From Lentibacter sp. XHP0401 (GTDB taxonomy: Bacteria; Pseudomonadota; Alphaproteobacteria; Rhodobacterales; Rhodobacteraceae), in NCBI RefSeq assembly GCF_025751535.1, contig NZ_JAOWLC010000003.1, forward strand, positions 1-64,000: a stretch of DNA of 64,000 bases. Direction: 5' to 3'. Below the pieces are notes generated by a model. The model saw only the letters and a program-made list of their open reading frames with translations. It ran no database searches and had not been told where the DNA came from. Below, one piece after another: positions 1 through 9,636 of this stretch (its first letter is position 1; each line of letters opens with the position of its first letter). The position numbers and the translations under genes were made by a program.

Positions 1-1305
1 CTCAGTGGTTATGATGAGCCAACAACACTCTCTTATCAAATAACGCTATTTGGACCCATAAGCGCTGACGTCAGACAGGCAAAAGAAGGCGAGCTGGCCC
101 GCACTATCGCTGCCAGCCCCCTCGTTTCAGCAGCCCGTGTTCACATCGCAAACAGTTCTCGCAACCCTTTTCAAAAAAATGCCGAGCCATCTGCTTCGGT
201 TTCAGTAACAGCCGTTGATGGCTCCTTGCCGATAAAGCACGCTAAAGCGTTGCGCTATCTGGTGGCTTCTGCCGTAGCCGGACTGCCCGCCGAAAACGTA
301 ACCGTCATTGATGACAAAGGCGGCCTCATCGGAACAGGTGATGAAGCAACAACCTCTGAAGCGGGGCAAGACAAAGCTGAGGCCTTACGCGCAAAAGTGC
401 AGAACCTAATCGAAGCGCGCGTCGGATACGGAAACGCAGTTGTTGAAGTAAGTGTTGAAACAATAACAGAGACCGAATCAATTCGTGAAACCCTGATTGA
501 TCCCGAAAGCCGCGTTGCCATCAGCACCGATACAGAAGAACGCTCGGGGAACTCAACCGAAGCGCCAGGTGGTGATGTTACTGTGGCTTCAAATCTTCCC
601 GATGGTGCAGCTGGAGCTAGCGGAGACGGTAACTCAAGCCAAAACACAGAAACCCGCGAGCGAGTAAACTACGAAGTATCCGAAACGCTCCGGGAAGTCA
701 CTCGCGCAGCAGGTGCTGTCAAGCGACTGAGCGTTGCAGTTCTCGTTAATGGTGCGGAAGTCATCAATTCTGAAGGGCAAACCATATTTGAGCCACGCGC
801 CGCCGAAGAAATTTCTGATCTAAAGGAACTCGTGTCCTCCGCTGTCGGCTTTGATGAGGCCAGAGGTGATGTCATCACGATCAAATCCCTTCAATTTCAA
901 CCTTTAAGCTCGGCCGGGACAGAGGCCACATCTTCGTTCATGAGCTCTATGGCTCTGGATGCCATGTCGATTATTCAAATGGGTGTGTTAGCCCTTGTCT
1001 CTCTGGTCTTGGGGCTATTTGTGCTCCGCCCAATTCTTACCAAACCCGCCCCTTCCAGCCTTCCCTCACCCACTCCAAGCCTTGCGTATAACAGCAATGC
1101 TCCCAAGCCGCTTACAGGAGAGATCGCTGATGAAAACGAAGGAATAGGTGCCGTTGACTACACAACAAGAAACACTTTGCCGAGCAATTCCGCAAAGCCC
1201 GAAGAAGATCCGGTTGAACGCCTGCGCAATCTGATCGCCGAACGGCAGGATGAAACCGTGCAAATACTGCGCAACTGGCTCGAAAACAAAGAGGAGAAGG
1301 TCTGA
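1..1305 (+). CDS. fliF: Flagellar MS-ring protein FliF (5' end outside window)
   Basis: FliF forms the membrane-embedded MS ring on which the flagellar rotor and export gate are built. The frame is open from base 1, so the start codon and first transmembrane helix lie outside the window. The visible part has the YscJ/FliF ring-building segment (GELARTI, then ARVHIA and EPSASVSV within the first 65 codons). A variable serine/threonine-rich periplasmic stretch follows, then one membrane helix (about bases 955-1035) and a cytoplasmic tail that binds FliG. The stop overlaps the next start (TGATG), so it is translationally coupled to fliH. Family assignment is firm; the full length cannot be judged. 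Confidence 0.93.
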   Translation, partial: LSGYDEPTTLSYQITLFGPISADVRQAKEGELARTIAASPLVSAARVHIANSSRNPFQKNAEPSASVSVTAVDGSLPIKHAKALRYLVASAVAGLPAENVTVIDDKGGLIGTGDEATTSEAGQDKAEALRAKVQNLIEARVGYGNAVVEVSVETITETESIRETLIDPESRVAISTDTEERSGNSTEAPGGDVTVASNLPDGAAGASGDGNSSQNTETRERVNYEVSETLREVTRAAGAVKRLSVAVLVNGAEVINSEGQTIFEPRAAEEISDLKELVSSAVGFDEARGDVITIKSLQFQPLSSAGTEATSSFMSSMALDAMSIIQMGVLALVSLVLGLFVLRPILTKPAPSSLPSPTPSLAYNSNAPKPLTGEIADENEGIGAVDYTTRNTLPSNSAKPEEDPVERLRNLIAERQDETVQILRNWLENKEEKV

Positions 1306-1901
1306 TGACGATTTCGCATCTCCTTGAAGCCTTTGAGGGAGCCGGCGCCAATGGTGCAACGGGCCTTTCCATGGAGGACAGCCTCGCAGACCATGAGCTT
1401 GAAGTCTTTGAAAGTGGATACAAAGCCGGTTGGGATGATTGCCACAAAGCAGCACTCACCTCGGGCTCTGCGTTAAGTGAAGACTTCGCACAAAATCTGC
1501 GCGAGCTGACCTTCACATACCAGGAAGCGTATACAGCCGTGATCCGCTCCCTTGAGCCTCTGGTGTGCCAACTCGTTGGCACGGTACTGGAAGGTCTCGA
1601 CAGTGAAAGTCTCAGCAAAAAAATCAACAGCGAGGTTACAAAAATTGCCAAGTCACATGCAGGCTGCACTGTTCATATAATCTGCCACCCGCGCAAACTT
1701 GCGATGCTTAAAAGCGCTCTACCGCGGAGCACAGGCCTCACTATTACACTCGGTGCTGAAAGCACCTTTTCAGAGGGCCAAATCAATCTGCGATTTGTCG
1801 ATAGTGAGCGAGAGATAGATGCCTCGGCATTTGCCACTCAAGTCCGCACGCTCATCCAAAGTTACTTTGATGATCTTAACAGGGAGCCGATAGATGGCTG
1901 A
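1305..1901 (+). CDS. fliH: FliH-like flagellar export/assembly protein
   Basis: A 198-residue soluble protein in the fliH position, between fliF and fliN. FliH dimers hold the export ATPase FliI and dock it to the C-ring through FliN. Similarity to textbook FliH is weak, as is usual for this fast-evolving family: an acidic N-terminus containing a GYKAGWDD segment, then a helical middle and a mixed C-terminal domain. It starts inside the fliF stop and its own end overlaps fliN by 8 bases. The assignment rests on length, order and general fold pattern rather than on a diagnostic motif. Confidence 0.7.
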   Translation: MTISHLLEAFEGAGANGATGLSMEDSLADHELEVFESGYKAGWDDCHKAALTSGSALSEDFAQNLRELTFTYQEAYTAVIRSLEPLVCQLVGTVLEGLDSESLSKKINSEVTKIAKSHAGCTVHIICHPRKLAMLKSALPRSTGLTITLGAESTFSEGQINLRFVDSEREIDASAFATQVRTLIQSYFDDLNREPIDG

Positions 1902-2184
1902 AACTTCCGATACACCCAAAACTGAAAGCGGCGGCCTCTTCGCAACCGTTCCCATCGAGATGACCGTGTCCGTCGGCAAAGCCCGACCTCTCATCCGTGA
2001 TCTGCTCGCACTCGGCGAGAATGCAGTTCTCCCGCTTGATACCCGTGTCGACGACCTCGTCGAGCTTTTCGTCGGTGACAGGCTTGTTGCCCGTGGCGAA
2101 TTGGAAGAGCTTGAAGGCGAGGAGGCGGGCCAATTGGCTGTGCGCATCACCCAAATCGCCGAAGCTGGAAAGCCATTGAGTTGA
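1894..2184 (+). CDS. fliN: Flagellar motor switch protein FliN
   Basis: A 96-residue protein made almost wholly of the SpoA/FliN surface-presentation domain. It begins with the typical PIEMTVSVGKARPLIRDLL pattern, followed by LGENAVLPLDTRVDDLVELFVGDRLVARGEL. FliN forms the lower C-ring, contributes to switching of rotation and receives FliH-FliI. It lacks the long N-terminal extension seen in enterics, as is common in alphaproteobacteria. It overlaps fliH upstream and its TGA overlaps the ATG of fliP, so fliFHNP is one transcription unit. Confidence 0.92.
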   Translation: MAETSDTPKTESGGLFATVPIEMTVSVGKARPLIRDLLALGENAVLPLDTRVDDLVELFVGDRLVARGELEELEGEEAGQLAVRITQIAEAGKPLS

Positions 2185-2921
2185 TGAAGTTACGCCCAAG
2201 CTATATCCTCCTGCTTGGAGGTGTGTTCGGCTTCTTTGCAGATCCGCTTCTGGCTCAGGAGTTCTCCGTTTCCTTAGGTGAAGGTGCATCTCTTTCCGGG
2301 CGTTCCGTGCAGCTTATACTGTTGATAACAGTTCTCAGTATTGCCCCGGGTCTTGCAATAATGGTGACGTGCTTTCCTTTTCTCGTCACCGTACTGTCCA
2401 TTCTCAGACAAGCGATAGGCCTTCAACAGTCTCCGCCAAACATGCTCCTTGTCAGCCTCGCAATGTTTCTGACCTACTTCATAATGGAGCCGGTTTTCAT
2501 GCAGGCTTGGACTGAAGGAATCGAGCCGCTCACCCGTGAAGAACTCACCATGACAGAAGCTTTTCCTAAAGTAGCAGACCCGTTTCGTCACTTTATGATC
2601 GGAAGAGTAGACCCCGAAACTTTTGCTTCGATAGCGTCTCTGCGTCCCGAAATGGCTTCACTCAGTCCAAGCGCTGATGCCCCGCTCTCTGTTATTATTC
2701 CAAGCTTCATGTTGTCCGAAGTTGCGCGTGCTTTTCAGGTAGGCTTTCTGATCTTCGTACCTTTCCTGATCATTGATTTGGTCGTTGCCGCCATTCTCAT
2801 GTCGATGGGCATGATGATGGTCCCGCCTGCTGTCGTCGCACTGCCGTTCAAGCTATCGTTCTTTGTTTTGGCAGACGGTTGGCGCCTGCTCACCGAAGGG
2901 TTGGTGCGCAGCTATTTCTAG
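2184..2921 (+). CDS. fliP: Flagellar export gate protein FliP
   Basis: Integral membrane subunit of the type III flagellar export gate (FliP5Q4R1 pore). The 245-residue protein has a cleavable-looking signal (ILLLGGVFGFFADPLLAQ) and the family signatures LRQAIGLQQSPPNMLL and FLIFVPFLIIDLVVAAILMSMG; four membrane helices are visible. The ATG at 2184 overlaps the fliN stop (TGATG) and is preferred over the in-frame TTG three bases earlier. fliQ, fliR and flhB do not follow: the gene ends one base before a convergent operon, so the remaining gate genes lie elsewhere. Confidence 0.95.
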   Translation: MKLRPSYILLLGGVFGFFADPLLAQEFSVSLGEGASLSGRSVQLILLITVLSIAPGLAIMVTCFPFLVTVLSILRQAIGLQQSPPNMLLVSLAMFLTYFIMEPVFMQAWTEGIEPLTREELTMTEAFPKVADPFRHFMIGRVDPETFASIASLRPEMASLSPSADAPLSVIIPSFMLSEVARAFQVGFLIFVPFLIIDLVVAAILMSMGMMMVPPAVVALPFKLSFFVLADGWRLLTEGLVRSYF

Positions 2922-2922
2922 C

Positions 2923-4965
2923 TTAGCGCCGCCGGCCCTCTCGCAACCAGCCCCCAATAATGAAAGTTGCAAAAATCATCAGCGCGCCCCAAGGTGGCAT
3001 CAACGGATACTGCTTGAGCCCGATTGTTTCATAAGCCCCCCGCGGCGTCAGTCCAAGCCAGCGCGCGCCCGCCGCATTGCGTCCTTCGCGCACATTCCTA
3101 AAGCTCGGAAACCCGTCTTCTATACTGATCGCACCGCCTTGTCGTAAAGCAATCTGCGGTGCAAGCACGTCCGCGCTGGCAATGGTCGTAACAAACTCTC
3201 GTGGCGATGCAGGCCCAAGGCCTACAACAGAGGCCAACTCATTGTCTTCAAGCCGGTAAAGCCCTGCATCATCCGCACCAATGTCCGCTTCAAACACACC
3301 TGGGCTCACTTCTTGCAACATCACCTTAGCCGTTTCACCAGAAGGGCGCGTAACGGTTACACTATCAGGTGCATCAGAAAGACTCCTCCGCCTAATTCGT
3401 AAACCACCTTCAATCGCCTCTGCCGAAAGGGCTTCTTCTTCAAGCTCGGGCTCTTTCATCATCCAGTGAGAAAGCCTGCGTAACAACTCGAGTTGTGGGC
3501 CACCGCCCTCATATCCGCGTGCCCATAGCCAGGCATGGTCCGATGCAAGAAGTGCCACGCGCCCTTCTCCGACACGATCCAGCACCAGCAGCGGCCGCCC
3601 CTCAAAGCCCTCCATGAGCACATCACCGCGAACATCCTCAAGCTCGATCTGTCGCATCCAACGCCCCCAGTTGCCATCATCAAGTGCACGCGTCACAGGA
3701 TGGCGCCCTCCTGTCTCGGTAACGGTTGGTCGATAGGCCTGCTCGATAACCCGCGCAGTCGGGCTTGCCGGCACAATCTGTCCCAAGGGTGAGCGATAAA
3801 TACTATCTGCCGAAGCAAAATCGGGCCCTGCGGCAATCAACACAGCACCTCCTGTCTCAACGTAGTCGCGAACGTTGTCGAGATACGCCGCAGGAAGAAT
3901 ACCCCGCCGTTTGTAGCGGTCAAAAATAATCAAATCAAAGTCTTTGATCTTGTCGATAAAAAGCTCACGCGTTGGAAATGCGATGAGAGAAAGCTCGCCG
4001 ACAGGGACACCGTCTTGCTTTTCTGGCGGCCTCAAAATTGTGAAATGAACCAGATCAACAGAACTATCCGATTTGAGCAAATTACGCCAAGTGCGGCCAC
4101 CTGCATGTGGCTCTCCCGAAACAAGCAAAACACGCAGCCGGTCGCGCACCCCGTTTATCTCGAGGAGATAACTGTTGTTCCGCCCGGTCAGTTCCCCCTC
4201 GCCTTCAGGAATATCAAACTTGATTACATTACGCCCGCCATGTGGAAGACTCACAGGCACACTAATGTCGCGACCGATAGGAACATCAAACTTTATCGGT
4301 TCTTCAGCTCCAATCGAAATCGAGAGTTGCGTAAAGCTGTCCGCTTCAGGCGCGGCACCTTCATTTTCAATTCTCAACGTCAGTTCGACCGGCTCACCAA
4401 TAATCGCAAAAGCTGGCGCATTCTCAACTCTCAAACGACGGTCCCAATCAGCCCGTTCGCCAGTCTTAAGTAAGTGCAAAGGAGCTGGCATCTCGGGCGT
4501 GGCCTCCAGATCATGCACCAACCCGTCACTTATCACCAGGGCTCCCGCCACACGGCTACGTGGCTCCTCGGCCAGGGCGCGCGCAATCGCGCTCATCACC
4601 TGCGTGCCGGCATCGCCTGTCCCGTCACCTACAACGATCTGCCGCACATCTGTGTTCGCGCGCGCGCGCAATTTCTGTAATACATCTGCCTCGGTTTGGT
4701 CTGTTTGTTCGACCCTTCGACCAAGCTTCTGACTGGCACTCCGATCCGTAACAACAAATACAATATCACTGAGTGCTTCACGTTCTTCCTGCTGAAGGAC
4801 AGGCCCTGCCAATACAGCCAGCACAAGTGCCGCGGCCATGGCACGTAACCACGCACCTGCTAACCCCCGAAAAAAACCAAGGCCAACAGCAAAGCCCGAA
4901 AGAGCAGCCAAACCCCACCAAACCGGCCAGCTCAAAAGCGGATCAAATATCACTCCCAGGCTCAT
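2923..4965 (-). CDS. Large membrane protein with glutamine-amidotransferase-like domain, last gene of MoxR/DUF58 operon
   Basis: A 680-residue protein with two N-terminal membrane helices (about residues 13-60), a large extracytoplasmic region and one C-terminal helix ending in GGWLREGRRR. The front part (IVFVVTDRSASQKLG, then VISDGLVHDLEATP) resembles a degenerate von Willebrand A fold. The middle (LIIFDRYKRRGILPAAYLDNVRDYVETGGAVLIAAGP) resembles the class I glutamine-amidotransferase-like domain found in these aerotolerance-type operons, but I see no catalytic triad. It overlaps the upstream gene by 4 bases. Function is unknown; it probably forms an envelope complex with its operon partners, assembled by the MoxR ATPase. 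Confidence 0.8.
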   Translation of the reverse strand: MSLGVIFDPLLSWPVWWGLAALSGFAVGLGFFRGLAGAWLRAMAAALVLAVLAGPVLQQEEREALSDIVFVVTDRSASQKLGRRVEQTDQTEADVLQKLRARANTDVRQIVVGDGTGDAGTQVMSAIARALAEEPRSRVAGALVISDGLVHDLEATPEMPAPLHLLKTGERADWDRRLRVENAPAFAIIGEPVELTLRIENEGAAPEADSFTQLSISIGAEEPIKFDVPIGRDISVPVSLPHGGRNVIKFDIPEGEGELTGRNNSYLLEINGVRDRLRVLLVSGEPHAGGRTWRNLLKSDSSVDLVHFTILRPPEKQDGVPVGELSLIAFPTRELFIDKIKDFDLIIFDRYKRRGILPAAYLDNVRDYVETGGAVLIAAGPDFASADSIYRSPLGQIVPASPTARVIEQAYRPTVTETGGRHPVTRALDDGNWGRWMRQIELEDVRGDVLMEGFEGRPLLVLDRVGEGRVALLASDHAWLWARGYEGGGPQLELLRRLSHWMMKEPELEEEALSAEAIEGGLRIRRRSLSDAPDSVTVTRPSGETAKVMLQEVSPGVFEADIGADDAGLYRLEDNELASVVGLGPASPREFVTTIASADVLAPQIALRQGGAISIEDGFPSFRNVREGRNAAGARWLGLTPRGAYETIGLKQYPLMPPWGALMIFATFIIGGWLREGRRR

Positions 4966-7706
4966 TGCCCCAGCCTTTCCAAAAGTGCAGGCACATGAAC
5001 CTGATCCGATTTGTAGTTGCCCGTCAGCACATGCATCACAAGGTTAACACCAAAGCGAAAGGCCAGTTCTCTTTGCCGTTCTCCTGAGAAGCCCCGACCG
5101 ATCGGCAGAAGGGGTGCACCGCGCGCATCAACTGCCCAAGCCGCAGCCCAATCATTTCCGCCAATCACAACAGGTGTCACCCCGTCATTCAAGTTTCGAA
5201 AAGGCATCCCTTCCGCACGGGTCGCCTCAGGTGGTGAGGCCTCCACCCAGACATCACGGCTGCCATGACGTCCAGGGTAATCCTGCAAAAGATAGAAGGT
5301 GCGCGTTAAAACATGATCTTCAGGAAGCGGCTCCAGCTCGGGAATATCCAGCGGCCCGGCCAACCTGCGCAGCGCACGTCCCGCAGGGCTTGCAGCGCCA
5401 AACCGAGCCACATCAGAATCACGAGTATCAAACAATATCAGCCCACCAGCGCGCAAATAGGCGTTGAGTTTGGTATACGCGGCCTCCGATGGGCTTGCCT
5501 GATCAGGCGAAACTGGCCAATAAAGCATAGGATAAAAGGCAAGCTCGTCACGCTCCAGATCAACAGATTGTGGCAGATTGGGTTCAATGGATGTTCGGAA
5601 AAACAAGGTGTCCGACAAACCAACAAGCCCCGCACGCGCAACTTCATCAATCCGCGCATCCCCCGTCAGGACATGTGCCAAAACAATTTCATCGGTGGCA
5701 CTGATAGCACGCTGCTCATCCTGCGCATCAGCACCGGTCCCTGCGGTGCAAAGCAACAAAGCAAACACAGCCATGGCAGGCTGTCGCAACCGCCCTGAAA
5801 GAAGCAGTGTCGCCAATATATCCAGCGCCAAAGCAAGCAACCCTAGCGCAAACAGCGGCCCGCCCAAAACACGCTCCCGAGGCCCATCATAGTCACTACG
5901 TATAACACTCGCAGGCCAGCTTGCGGGCTCGATCTCCCTCCCCTGCGCAATCACATTTCGCGCCACGCGCCGCCCTGGCCCTTCATAAAGCCCTGGCTGA
6001 AGCTCGGGGCCGAACGCTTTTGTCATGAGGTCTGGCCCCGCAACGCCTGACAGATTCTTTGCATCTTTCAATCGGCCAAACCCGTCCAGCGTCTTTACAG
6101 GATTCCAGATCGTTCCTTCTAGCTCGCCCATATCAAGAGACGCACTTGAGGCAGCCACAGATAACCGCTCAAGCATTCGCACAAAAAGCCCCGAAAGTGG
6201 TAGATTCGACCATTCCGCATTTGCAGAAATATGAAACAGAACAACTTCTCCTTGCCCTAGCGCCTTGCGCGTTACGAGCGGGGTTCCGTCACTCAACCGC
6301 GCAATCACGCGCTCTGCAAGTTGCGGGTCAGGTTGGGCTACAACCTGCGCTGAAACGCTCAACTCGTCGTCAACATTCAGTCCAAAAAACGGCGACCCGC
6401 GCTCGAATTCTGCAAGAGTTTTGGGCTCGCCCCAACTCATCGCGCCCCCGACAAACCGCCCTCCTGCACGCAAACGCACAGGCATCAACGGGTGCTCCTC
6501 CTCCCGGCTCACTTCACTGGCGGCAAGCCTCGGCCCGGCAAAACGCACAAGCAAGCCGCCCTCATTTACCCATTCCTTAAGCGCGGCCTCGTCAGTCTCT
6601 GTCAGCTCGGCAATATCGGCCAAAATCACAACATCCGGCTTCGCGGGTAAAAGCTCCTCAAGGCTACCGGACCGGATATTGGCTGACGCAGAGAGAGCTT
6701 TCTCAATATAGTGCAACGGAGAAAGCAGCTCCAATCCTTCACGATTGATGCGCGTATCCACCAATGCAATATCACGCCGCCTCAGGCTATCGTCTGTCAA
6801 CACGACGGCTCCCGCATGACCAGCCCCTTTGATTGCAAAACGGGTAACACGCGCTTGAAGTTCAGCCGGCAAGGCAAAACTTGTTTCAAGTTCGTTTTCC
6901 CCCGCAAGTAAATCAATGCCAAATTCATCCAATACACGTTCAACTCCGGCTGGGTCGGGCCCAATGGCTTGCAAAACCACCTCCTGCGCATTGCCGGAGC
7001 GTAAGCGTTTAACATTAAGCCCAACACCGCGCTCTTCACCCTTGCTCAAGCTCAATGCATAAAGAGGAGCCCTGCCCTCGATCACTTCAACCGAGCCACG
7101 TTCCTCAAACAATGCGAGCAAATCCATTTTGCTTTCGCGCATCAGCCCGTCACTCGACCAAAGCGTATCAAAGTCTCCCTCAGGCAAAATGGCAGCCACG
7201 CGTTCAACATCAGCCGCCTCCCAGCTTTCAGGCTCAACACCCGCAAGCCCGCGTACCCAAGTTTGCGCAGCCAGAAATTCCACAGGCTCGGGCCGTGTGA
7301 GGCTCAGTAAAGCAACCACCCGTTCGTCTTGCGCTGCATCCTTTAGCACCCGCTCCAGATATTGCTGCCTTTGCGCCCAGTCCGCTGCACTCGCCCAACT
7401 CGCGTCCAGCACAACCAGAAGCCGCTGCGATCCGCTGGAAACAGTCTTTCCTTGAGGATTCAAAACAGGTGCCGCCAATCCGACGATCACAGCAGCAACC
7501 GCCAACATGCGCAAAAGCAAGAGCCACCAAGGCGTGCGGTCGGCACTCGTGTCTTCATCCTTCAGACCAATGAGTAAAGCCACCGCAGGAAACAAATGCC
7601 TTATTGGCGCGGGCGGCACAGCGCGAAGCAATATCCAAAGAATCGGTAATGCCAGCAGCGCCAGTAAAATATATGGCGCCGTAAAAAATATCGAACCAAC
7701 GCTCAT
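4962..7706 (-). CDS. DUF4159 / BatA-type membrane protein
   Basis: A 914-residue protein. Its N-terminus (FFTAPYILLALLALPILWILLRAVPP) is the aerotolerance-regulator N-terminal membrane domain, followed by a second helix near residues 60-80. A vWA-like region comes next (LLVVLDASWASAADW), then extracytoplasmic domains, two helices near residue 640, and a C-terminal DUF4159 domain (FYPMLYWPVSPDQASPSEAAYTKLNAYLRAGG and later GRHGSRDVWVEA). I chose the ATG at 7706 because it overlaps the TGA of the DUF58 gene in the usual ATGA manner; an ATG 30 bases upstream is possible. Typical for alphaproteobacterial MoxR operons; biochemical role unknown. Confidence 0.85.
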   Translation of the reverse strand: MSVGSIFFTAPYILLALLALPILWILLRAVPPAPIRHLFPAVALLIGLKDEDTSADRTPWWLLLLRMLAVAAVIVGLAAPVLNPQGKTVSSGSQRLLVVLDASWASAADWAQRQQYLERVLKDAAQDERVVALLSLTRPEPVEFLAAQTWVRGLAGVEPESWEAADVERVAAILPEGDFDTLWSSDGLMRESKMDLLALFEERGSVEVIEGRAPLYALSLSKGEERGVGLNVKRLRSGNAQEVVLQAIGPDPAGVERVLDEFGIDLLAGENELETSFALPAELQARVTRFAIKGAGHAGAVVLTDDSLRRRDIALVDTRINREGLELLSPLHYIEKALSASANIRSGSLEELLPAKPDVVILADIAELTETDEAALKEWVNEGGLLVRFAGPRLAASEVSREEEHPLMPVRLRAGGRFVGGAMSWGEPKTLAEFERGSPFFGLNVDDELSVSAQVVAQPDPQLAERVIARLSDGTPLVTRKALGQGEVVLFHISANAEWSNLPLSGLFVRMLERLSVAASSASLDMGELEGTIWNPVKTLDGFGRLKDAKNLSGVAGPDLMTKAFGPELQPGLYEGPGRRVARNVIAQGREIEPASWPASVIRSDYDGPRERVLGGPLFALGLLALALDILATLLLSGRLRQPAMAVFALLLCTAGTGADAQDEQRAISATDEIVLAHVLTGDARIDEVARAGLVGLSDTLFFRTSIEPNLPQSVDLERDELAFYPMLYWPVSPDQASPSEAAYTKLNAYLRAGGLILFDTRDSDVARFGAASPAGRALRRLAGPLDIPELEPLPEDHVLTRTFYLLQDYPGRHGSRDVWVEASPPEATRAEGMPFRNLNDGVTPVVIGGNDWAAAWAVDARGAPLLPIGRGFSGERQRELAFRFGVNLVMHVLTGNYKSDQVHVPALLERLGQ

Positions 7707-8575
7707 TTCGGGCCTTCGATCATATTGTAAAGCCACATAACAGCCGATTGTGCACTTTCATTCGTATGATGCGTAGCAAAGGTCCATCCGGTCCGCTGGC
7801 ATATTGCCTGCAAGCGCGCCTTGCGCTCTGCGAGCCGCTGAAGATACCGCTCCGAAAGGTCTGCAGCTTGCAGGGTTTCATGGCTCAGCGAACCACCAAC
7901 CGAGTTAAACACCGCCCGCCCGCGGAACGGAAAGCTCTCTTCCACAGGGTCTAGAACCTGCAAACAAACACCGCGCGCGCCCTTGGAAGAAGCCTCTCGT
8001 AAAGCAGCTTCAACCGCATCGATATCTCCCAGAAAATCCGAAACAAAAATGACAAAAGAATTTTTCGTCACTGCGCCAATTTGTGGCGTCGCGTAGTCCT
8101 CACCTCTGGGCTCTGCAAGCAATTCGGCAAAGCGCTGCAATTGCTTTGAGCCGGCACGCGGCGGCAAGTCTTCTCCCGAAAGCCCAATCCGTTCCCCGCC
8201 CCGTGACAGCAAAATTGCTACTGCAAGGCTCACAAGCTGTGCCCGATCCATCTTCTGCGGCAGCTTAGGTGCACTCGCAAACTGCATCGAGCGCGCCCGG
8301 TCCACCCAAAAGAAAACCGACTGCGAAATTTGCCATTCCCGCTGCCGCACATATTGCGCATCAGATCGGGCCGAACGCCGCCAATCGACCATCCTCAATG
8401 TGTCTCCGGCCTGCATAGGCCGATACTGCCAAAAGTCGTCACCTGCACCGGCACGCCTGCGCCCGTGCCCGCCCGGCATTACCGCTGAAGCCAAATGTTC
8501 AGCCCGCGCCAAAAGCGGCGCGAGGTTCGCCGTCGCTGTTTCGGCGCGGCTTCGCAATGGCAGCGCTTCGCTCAT
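7703..8575 (-). CDS. DUF58 domain protein
   Basis: A 290-residue cytoplasmic protein of the DUF58 family, which lies next to MoxR AAA+ ATPases in many bacteria. The diagnostic block is FWQYRPMQAGDTLRMVDWRRSARSD near residues 48-70. A vWA-like half follows (VFFWVDRARSMQFAS; FVIFVSDFLGDIDAVEAALREAS). Members are thought to act as adaptors or substrates of the MoxR ATPase during maturation of membrane or metal-containing complexes; that role is inferred from the family. It overlaps both neighbours by 4 bases, so the four-gene operon is translationally coupled. Confidence 0.9.
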   Translation of the reverse strand: MSEALPLRSRAETATANLAPLLARAEHLASAVMPGGHGRRRAGAGDDFWQYRPMQAGDTLRMVDWRRSARSDAQYVRQREWQISQSVFFWVDRARSMQFASAPKLPQKMDRAQLVSLAVAILLSRGGERIGLSGEDLPPRAGSKQLQRFAELLAEPRGEDYATPQIGAVTKNSFVIFVSDFLGDIDAVEAALREASSKGARGVCLQVLDPVEESFPFRGRAVFNSVGGSLSHETLQAADLSERYLQRLAERKARLQAICQRTGWTFATHHTNESAQSAVMWLYNMIEGPK

Positions 8576-9579
8576 GCTGCGTCTTTCAATCCCGCGCTTT
8601 TACAAATTTCGGCATCGATCAGCGCATCAAGGCTTTCCCCGCGTGCCAATGCCGCAAAATTCAGCGCCATACGGTGTTTAAGCACGGGCTTCGCCATTGC
8701 AATCACATCTGACGCATCCGGTACAAGCCGCCCCTGAAGAAGAGCCCGCGCACGCACGGTCATCATAAAAGCCTGACTTGCCCGTGGCCCCGGTCCCCAA
8801 GCAACGCTTTCGAGCACAGCCTCCGAAGCGCTGTCACTTTCAGGCCGAAAGGCGCGCACAAGATCAAGTATACTTTCCATCACACCTTCACCCACAGGCA
8901 TACGCCTGAGGAGCGCCTGCGCGGCCAAAAGCTCGTCAGCCGAGAACACATTTTCCGCCTCACATTCGGCTTCGCCCGTTGTCGAAAGCAAAATCTCACG
9001 CTCCGTTTCAAGGTCAGGATAACCCACATCAATACGCACCAGAAAGCGATCCAGCTGCGCTTCAGGCAAAGGGTAGGTGCCCTCCTGCTCAATCGGGTTT
9101 TGCGTTGCCAGCACATGAAACGGTTTGGCCAGATCCCGCGTCTGCCCTGAAACCGTTACTTGTCGCTCCTGCATCGCCTGCAACAACGCAGATTGGGTCC
9201 TGGGGCTGGCACGGTTGATCTCGTCCGCCATCAACAATTGGCAAAAAATTGGCCCCTCGATAAACTTGAACGCACGACTGCCATCCTTGCCAGTCTCCAG
9301 AATTTCCGAACCAAGAATATCCGCTGGCATCAAATCCGGCGTAAATTGCACGCGCTTTCCATCAAGGCCCATCACCGTTGCAAGGGTTTCTACAAGTCTC
9401 GTTTTTCCAAGGCCGGGCAAGCCAATAAGCAATCCGTGCCCACCACATAAAAGCGCCGACAGCGTAAGGTCCACAACCCGCTCCTGCCCGATAAACTTGC
9501 GCGTGATTTGCGCCTTAGCCTCTGCCAGCCGCGCCTCCAGCGCTTCGATCTCATCAAGCAGACTCTCCGCATCAGCCAT
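8572..9579 (-). CDS. MoxR-family AAA+ ATPase
   Basis: A 335-residue AAA+ ATPase of the MoxR family. Visible motifs are Walker A (GLPGLGKTRLVE), Walker B (LMADEINRASPRTQSALLQAMQERQVTV), sensor 1 (ATQNPIEQEGTYPLPEAQLDRF) and a C-terminal lid with the arginine-rich ASQAFMMTVRARALL segment. MoxR proteins use ATP to remodel or insert cofactors in partner proteins, often those carrying vWA domains, which fits the three downstream genes. It is the first gene of the leftward operon, divergent from the DUF1285 gene; the 57-base gap must hold both promoters. Confidence 0.93.
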   Translation of the reverse strand: MADAESLLDEIEALEARLAEAKAQITRKFIGQERVVDLTLSALLCGGHGLLIGLPGLGKTRLVETLATVMGLDGKRVQFTPDLMPADILGSEILETGKDGSRAFKFIEGPIFCQLLMADEINRASPRTQSALLQAMQERQVTVSGQTRDLAKPFHVLATQNPIEQEGTYPLPEAQLDRFLVRIDVGYPDLETEREILLSTTGEAECEAENVFSADELLAAQALLRRMPVGEGVMESILDLVRAFRPESDSASEAVLESVAWGPGPRASQAFMMTVRARALLQGRLVPDASDVIAMAKPVLKHRMALNFAALARGESLDALIDAEICKSAGLKDAA

Positions 9580-9636
9580 GGCAATTCTCCAAATGAAACA
9601 CTACGTTTGTGTCTCAGTCTAAACACAAAGTTACAA

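Noticed and set aside
2181-2184. TTG at 2181 as the fliP start
   Set aside because: The ATG three bases later makes the usual stop-start overlap with fliN and gives the expected N-terminus.
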